From: Meiothermus sp. QL-1
Lineage (GTDB): Bacteria; Deinococcota; Deinococci; Deinococcales; Thermaceae
Length of the DNA stretch: 64,000 nucleotides
Assembly (NCBI RefSeq): GCF_003351145.1
Contig: NZ_QQSV01000002.1
Span: forward strand, 351,583-415,582
Direction of reading: 5' to 3'
Shown here: positions 60,842 to 64,000 of the stretch, piece after piece
Position numbering within the stretch: the first letter of the stretch is position 1
Layout of the letters: every line of letters starts with the position of its first letter
Made by a program: the position numbers and the translations under genes
The notes under the pieces: generated by a model
Told to the model about the DNA's origin: nothing
Databases searched by the model: none
The model's input: only the letters and a program-made list of their open reading frames with translations

Positions 60842-62569
60842 TTAACGCGCTCTGAACGCTTCCAATCGTCCCCGGTACCGCTCGGCCAGAACGGTATAGC
60901 GGGCCTCGTGCAGCAGTGCGATGGCCTCTTCCAGGCTCTCCGGATCGCCCCTGAGCTCGGCCAGGTTGGCCAGCACCGCGGCGGTGAGCACCCACTCCCG
61001 CCCCTCCTTGGCCAGGGCCAGGGCCTCCCGGTAGGCCGCCTCGGCCTCCTGCCGCCGGCCCTGGCGGTGGAAAAGCGCCCCCAGGTTGTTCCAGGCCCGG
61101 CCTGCCGCCTCCAGCACTCCAGCGGTCTGGGCAGCCTGGAGCGAGGCCCGGTACAGGGCCCCGGCCTCCTCGAGCCGCCCCTGCCTTTCCCGCACCACCC
61201 CCAGGTTGAGCAGGACTCGAGCCCGCAGAAGCGGTATCTCACCTGCGGCCTGCAGGGCCTCAGTAAGCACCGTTTCGGCCTCGGGGCTGCCCAGCTCGAA
61301 CAGGGCGATGGCCCGGTTGTTGAGCGCGTCTACCTGCCGCGCGGTCTCCCCTGCGGCCAGGAAGCGCACCGCTGCGCGGGCAAAAAGTGCCGCTGCCTCC
61401 TCGAAATTGCCCCGGTTGTAAGCCAGCAGGCCCCGCAGGTTGAGGGCCTCCCCTTGGGCCCAGGTGCTCCCCTGGGCGGCCAGCTCTGCCTCCTCGGCCG
61501 CCCCCGGCTGGCCCAGGCGAAAAAGCAGGCTTCCCCGCACGGCCGCCACTTCGGGCCCGCTTTCCAGCTCCTCCAGGACCTCCAGGGCCTCCTGGTAGCG
61601 CCCCAGCCTTTCCAGGGCTCGAGCCTGCAAAAGCCGGGCTTGGGGGTGCATCGGCAGGCCCTGCAAGAGCCTGAGGCTTTGGGCCGGGTTTTCCGAGAGC
61701 AGCCGCTGGGCCTCGGCCAGCAGGGCCTGGAAGGCCCGCTGGCGGTCCTCCTCGTTCCAAAGCGGCCGGCCCAGCCGGTAGAAGGGCAGGGCCTCGCGCA
61801 GGGGCATCTGCCGGGCCAGCTCGAGGGCTACCTCCTGGGCTTCGAGGGGCCACCCGCTCGAGGTGGGCTCGGTTAGGGTGAGCCCCCCCAGATGGAGGGG
61901 GTGCCCGCTTCCATCCAGCAGACCCTCCTCGTAGAGCCGCTCGAGGGCCTCGGAGCTCAGCCTCAGCAGCTCGCTGGCCCGGCCCGGCGCCAGGTAGTAG
62001 GCCCAGAAGGCCCGGCGCGCCTCACGAGGCAGGGGCTCGAGCTTAGGCGGAGGGGGCTCGTGGGTTTCCAAGGCGTGGCGCACCCCATCCAGCCCCTGGA
62101 CCTCCTCCAGAAGCGAACGGCCCTTCTCAGCAAGCCCCAGGGCGAAAAAGGCCCGGGCCTGCCGGTTATAGCCTTGGTAGACCTCCAGGGCTACCCGCTC
62201 CCGGGTGGACCAGACCCACTCCTCCAGCTCCTCGCCTAGGGGAATTTCCACCCCCCGCAGGAAGGCCCCTCGGTAAAGGCGGCGCACCTGGTCCGGCCGG
62301 CCCTGCTTTAGCGCTTGGCGGAGGGCCTCCAAGTCGGTGCTCAGGCGGGCGCTCAGCACCTCTTCCCCCTCGACCGCCCGCAGGGGGCGGAGCTGGCTTA
62401 GGGCCACCGAGAGGCTGTTCAGGGGGTCTTGGGCCTCGGGCCAGAACATCTCGGCCAGGCGGCGGCGGGGCTGGGGGCCCTCGATGGCCAGATAGGCCAC
62501 CAGCAGAAGCGGCTTGGTCCGGTTGAAGCTTTGTCCCTCGAGCTCGAGCCCCCCCAGTGTGCGCAGCAT
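60842..62569 (-). CDS. SARP-like DNA-binding protein with TPR repeats
   Basis: 575 residues. The N-terminus (MLRTLGGLELEGQSFNRTKPLLLVAYLAIEG... RRRLAEMFWPEAQDPLNSLSVALSQLRPL) matches the winged helix of SARP/AfsR-type regulators, followed by a bacterial transcriptional activator-like segment (LYRGAFLRGVEIPLGEELEEWVWSTRERVALEV, about 100-133). From about residue 300 on there are TPR repeats (for example ALYRASLQAAQTAGVLEAAGRAWNNLGALFHRQGR). No NB-ARC domain is seen. Start ATG 62567-62569; a TTG seven codons upstream is possible. TAGTTT seven bases before the ATG fits a leaderless promoter. First gene of the operon with the lipoprotein and subtilase. Confidence 0.85.
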   Translation of the reverse strand: MLRTLGGLELEGQSFNRTKPLLLVAYLAIEGPQPRRRLAEMFWPEAQDPLNSLSVALSQLRPLRAVEGEEVLSARLSTDLEALRQALKQGRPDQVRRLYRGAFLRGVEIPLGEELEEWVWSTRERVALEVYQGYNRQARAFFALGLAEKGRSLLEEVQGLDGVRHALETHEPPPPKLEPLPREARRAFWAYYLAPGRASELLRLSSEALERLYEEGLLDGSGHPLHLGGLTLTEPTSSGWPLEAQEVALELARQMPLREALPFYRLGRPLWNEEDRQRAFQALLAEAQRLLSENPAQSLRLLQGLPMHPQARLLQARALERLGRYQEALEVLEELESGPEVAAVRGSLLFRLGQPGAAEEAELAAQGSTWAQGEALNLRGLLAYNRGNFEEAAALFARAAVRFLAAGETARQVDALNNRAIALFELGSPEAETVLTEALQAAGEIPLLRARVLLNLGVVRERQGRLEEAGALYRASLQAAQTAGVLEAAGRAWNNLGALFHRQGRRQEAEAAYREALALAKEGREWVLTAAVLANLAELRGDPESLEEAIALLHEARYTVLAERYRGRLEAFRAR

Positions 62570-62638
62570 CGCTCTAAAACTACCAGACAACTCCCGCTCC
62601 CGCGTGTGCGCTTGACCCGAGTGTACTATGGGAGGGAG

Positions 62639-63772
62639 ATGTTCTCTAGGCCTATTCGCCTCCCCTTCCGCCTTTTGGGCATCCCGGTTTCCCTCGATCT
62701 GAGTTTCCTCATCGTGCTGCCCCTGCTGGCCTTCCTCATCGGCAGCCAGCTTCCCCTCTACCTGCGGCTGTTGCAGATTAGCCCGTCGCCGGAGTTGCTG
62801 CAGGGGCCTACCCCCTACCTTCTAGGTCTTTTGGCTGCGCTGGGCCTTTTCCTCAGCGTGCTGGTCCACGAGCTCGGCCACGCACTCGCCGCCCGGGCCT
62901 ACGGGGTGCAGACCCGCGAGATCACCCTGTGGCTTTTGGGCGGGGTGGCCCAGCTCGAGCAAATTCCCCGTGCTCGCGGGGCTGAAGCGGTCATTGCGGT
63001 GGCAGGCCCTATCGTAAGCGTGCTTCTGGCCGGCTTTTTCGGGTTGTGGCGGGGGTTGGTTCAGGAGGGGCCTGTGCTCCAGTTTCTCCTGGGCTACTTG
63101 GGTTTCATCAACCTGAGCCTAGCCCTGTTCAACCTGCTGCCAGCCCTTCCGCTTGACGGGGGCCGGATTCTACGCAGCCTCCTAGCTCTTTACCGCCCCT
63201 ACCTCGAGGCCACCCGCATCGCGGTGAACGTGAGCAAGGTGCTGGCCTTCGCCCTGGGTCTGCTGGGCCTGCTGGTGCTCAACCTGTTCATGATCCTGAT
63301 CGCCTTCTTTGTCTTCATGGCCGCCAGCGCCGAAGCGGAGCAGGCTGTGGTGAGCCGCACCCTGGAGGGCCTGCAGGTACGCGACCTGATGACCCGTGAG
63401 GTGAGCACCGTACCGCCCAGCCTAAGCGTGGCTGGGTTGCTGGAAAAGATGATGCAGGAGCGCCACGTGGGCTACCCGGTGGTGGAGGAGGGCCGGCTTC
63501 TGGGCCTCATCAGCCTGGAGGACTTACGGGGAGCCACGCCGGAGACCCTGGTCAGGGAGCGCATGCGCCCTCCGGCCCAGATTGAGCCCCATGCCGAGGC
63601 CCTGGCGGCCTTGCAGCGCATGGCCCAGGAGGGCTTCTCTAGGCTGGTGGTGGTGGACGAGACCGGTGGCCTGGTGGGCATCCTGAGCAAGACCGATCTT
63701 CTGAGGGCGCTTCAGCTCCGCTCGGCTCAGCTTAGCCTGGAGGGGCTTGACAGTTTTAGGAGCACTCGCTAA
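62639..63772 (+). CDS. M50 site-2 protease with two CBS domains
   Basis: 377 residues. Membrane zinc protease of the S2P/SpoIVFB type with VHELGHALAARAYG (HExxH, about 75-88), the third ligand Asp in ALPLDGGRILRSLL (about 173), and six or so membrane helices, followed by a pair of CBS domains (about 250-365: VRDLMTREVSTVPPSLSV and PAQIEPHAEALAALQRMAQEGFSRLVVVDETGGLVGILSKTDLL). CBS domains often sense adenine nucleotides. Substrate unknown. ATG 62639 follows GGGAGGG; TACTAT lies nine bases before it. The last 8 codons contain the -35 box of the 16S promoter. Confidence 0.92.
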   Translation: MFSRPIRLPFRLLGIPVSLDLSFLIVLPLLAFLIGSQLPLYLRLLQISPSPELLQGPTPYLLGLLAALGLFLSVLVHELGHALAARAYGVQTREITLWLLGGVAQLEQIPRARGAEAVIAVAGPIVSVLLAGFFGLWRGLVQEGPVLQFLLGYLGFINLSLALFNLLPALPLDGGRILRSLLALYRPYLEATRIAVNVSKVLAFALGLLGLLVLNLFMILIAFFVFMAASAEAEQAVVSRTLEGLQVRDLMTREVSTVPPSLSVAGLLEKMMQERHVGYPVVEEGRLLGLISLEDLRGATPETLVRERMRPPAQIEPHAEALAALQRMAQEGFSRLVVVDETGGLVGILSKTDLLRALQLRSAQLSLEGLDSFRSTR

Positions 63773-63775
63773 GCT
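63747..63775 (+). promoter_or_regulatory. consensus promoter of the 16S rRNA gene
   Basis: Perfect TTGACA (63747-63752), 17-base spacer, TAAGCT (63770-63775). The -35 box and most of the spacer are inside the end of the M50 protease gene. Predicted start near 63782 gives a leader of about 90 bases. Confidence 0.75.
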
Positions 63776-63784
63776 TCTTTTTGC

Positions 63785-63872
63785 GCTGCCGGAAGGCAGC
63801 CGGGGACCTTGAAAGGGAAGGACCGGCAGAAATCACGCCAACCATGCTGTTTTCCCGGGCATAAAACGGGAA
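63785..63872 (+). other. rRNA leader with two hairpins
   Basis: A GGAA-tetraloop hairpin GCTGCC/GGCAGC (63785-63800) and a second inverted repeat TTCCCG/CGGGAA (63852-63857 and 63867-63872) immediately before the mature 16S 5' end. Neither is followed by a T-run; roles in processing or antitermination are inference. Confidence 0.5.
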
Positions 63873-63874
63873 GC

Positions 63875-64000
<126 letters not shown>

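Overview
The window is high-GC (about two thirds G+C) chromosomal DNA from a member of the Thermaceae, most likely Meiothermus or a close relative such as Calidithermus. This rests on the start of the 16S rRNA gene at the right edge, a 302-residue manganese catalase with the metal-ligand numbering of the Thermus enzyme, the paired gdhA/gdhB glutamate dehydrogenase genes, a CYP175-type cytochrome P450, and a carotenoid operon that includes a 1',2'-hydratase (CruF type) as expected for Meiothermus pigments. Genus is inference. There are no insertion sequences, phage genes or CRISPR arrays; genes are densely packed, with many 4-base ATGA overlaps and many promoters whose -10 box lies 6-9 bases before the start codon, suggesting leaderless mRNAs.

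Layout. 1-3.1 kb: two tandem family-5 solute-binding proteins, the first cut by the window edge. 3.2-8.8 kb: an A-type iron-sulfur carrier, an M24 peptidase, and a minus-strand operon HD-GYP sensor, DUF5317 membrane protein, fabF, rluD. 8.8-10.6 kb: a compact 29-residue peptide gene with its own promoter and terminator, then small unknowns and a DUF4388 protein. 10.7-16.9 kb: envelope and secreted proteins (G8-domain lipoprotein, LivK-type binding protein, sugar dehydrogenase lipoprotein, metallopeptidase-like protein, small beta-barrel-like protein). 17-21.4 kb: MacA/MacB-type exporter with a Yip1 protein, methylglyoxal synthase, a small unknown. 21.6-24.5 kb: a large unknown protein and a C-methyltransferase-like protein.

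24.7-31.1 kb: a six-gene carotenoid-tailoring operon (lycopene cyclase, CruF hydratase, acyltransferase, glycosyltransferase, CrtD/CrtI-type desaturase, P450) that could build an acylated glucosyl monocyclic carotenoid. Isoprenoid supply genes are close by: a polyprenyl diphosphate synthase (34.7 kb) and type 2 IPP isomerase (39.2 kb). 31.5-34.7 kb: gdhA (catalytic lysines lost, regulatory) and gdhB (catalytic), then an acetyltransferase. 35.7-39 kb: a TPR - SPOR - Rex - lipoprotein operon, and an initiator tRNA gene with a near-consensus promoter.

40.3-50.5 kb: a 2-hydroxyacid dehydrogenase, two lipoproteins behind a structured leader, uvrC, a His-rich small protein, a Tat-exported cyclase-family protein, a DsbB-type protein, ftsY, and the divergent pair manganese catalase / OxyR. 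50.5-58.2 kb: sua5, B12-dependent methionine synthase metH, adenine deaminase and guanine deaminase in one direction. 58.2-62.6 kb: a minus-strand operon of a SARP/TPR-like regulator, a lipoprotein paralogous to the one at 42.1 kb, and a lipoprotein subtilase. 62.6-64 kb: an M50 site-2 protease with CBS domains whose 3' end carries a consensus promoter for the partial 16S rRNA gene.
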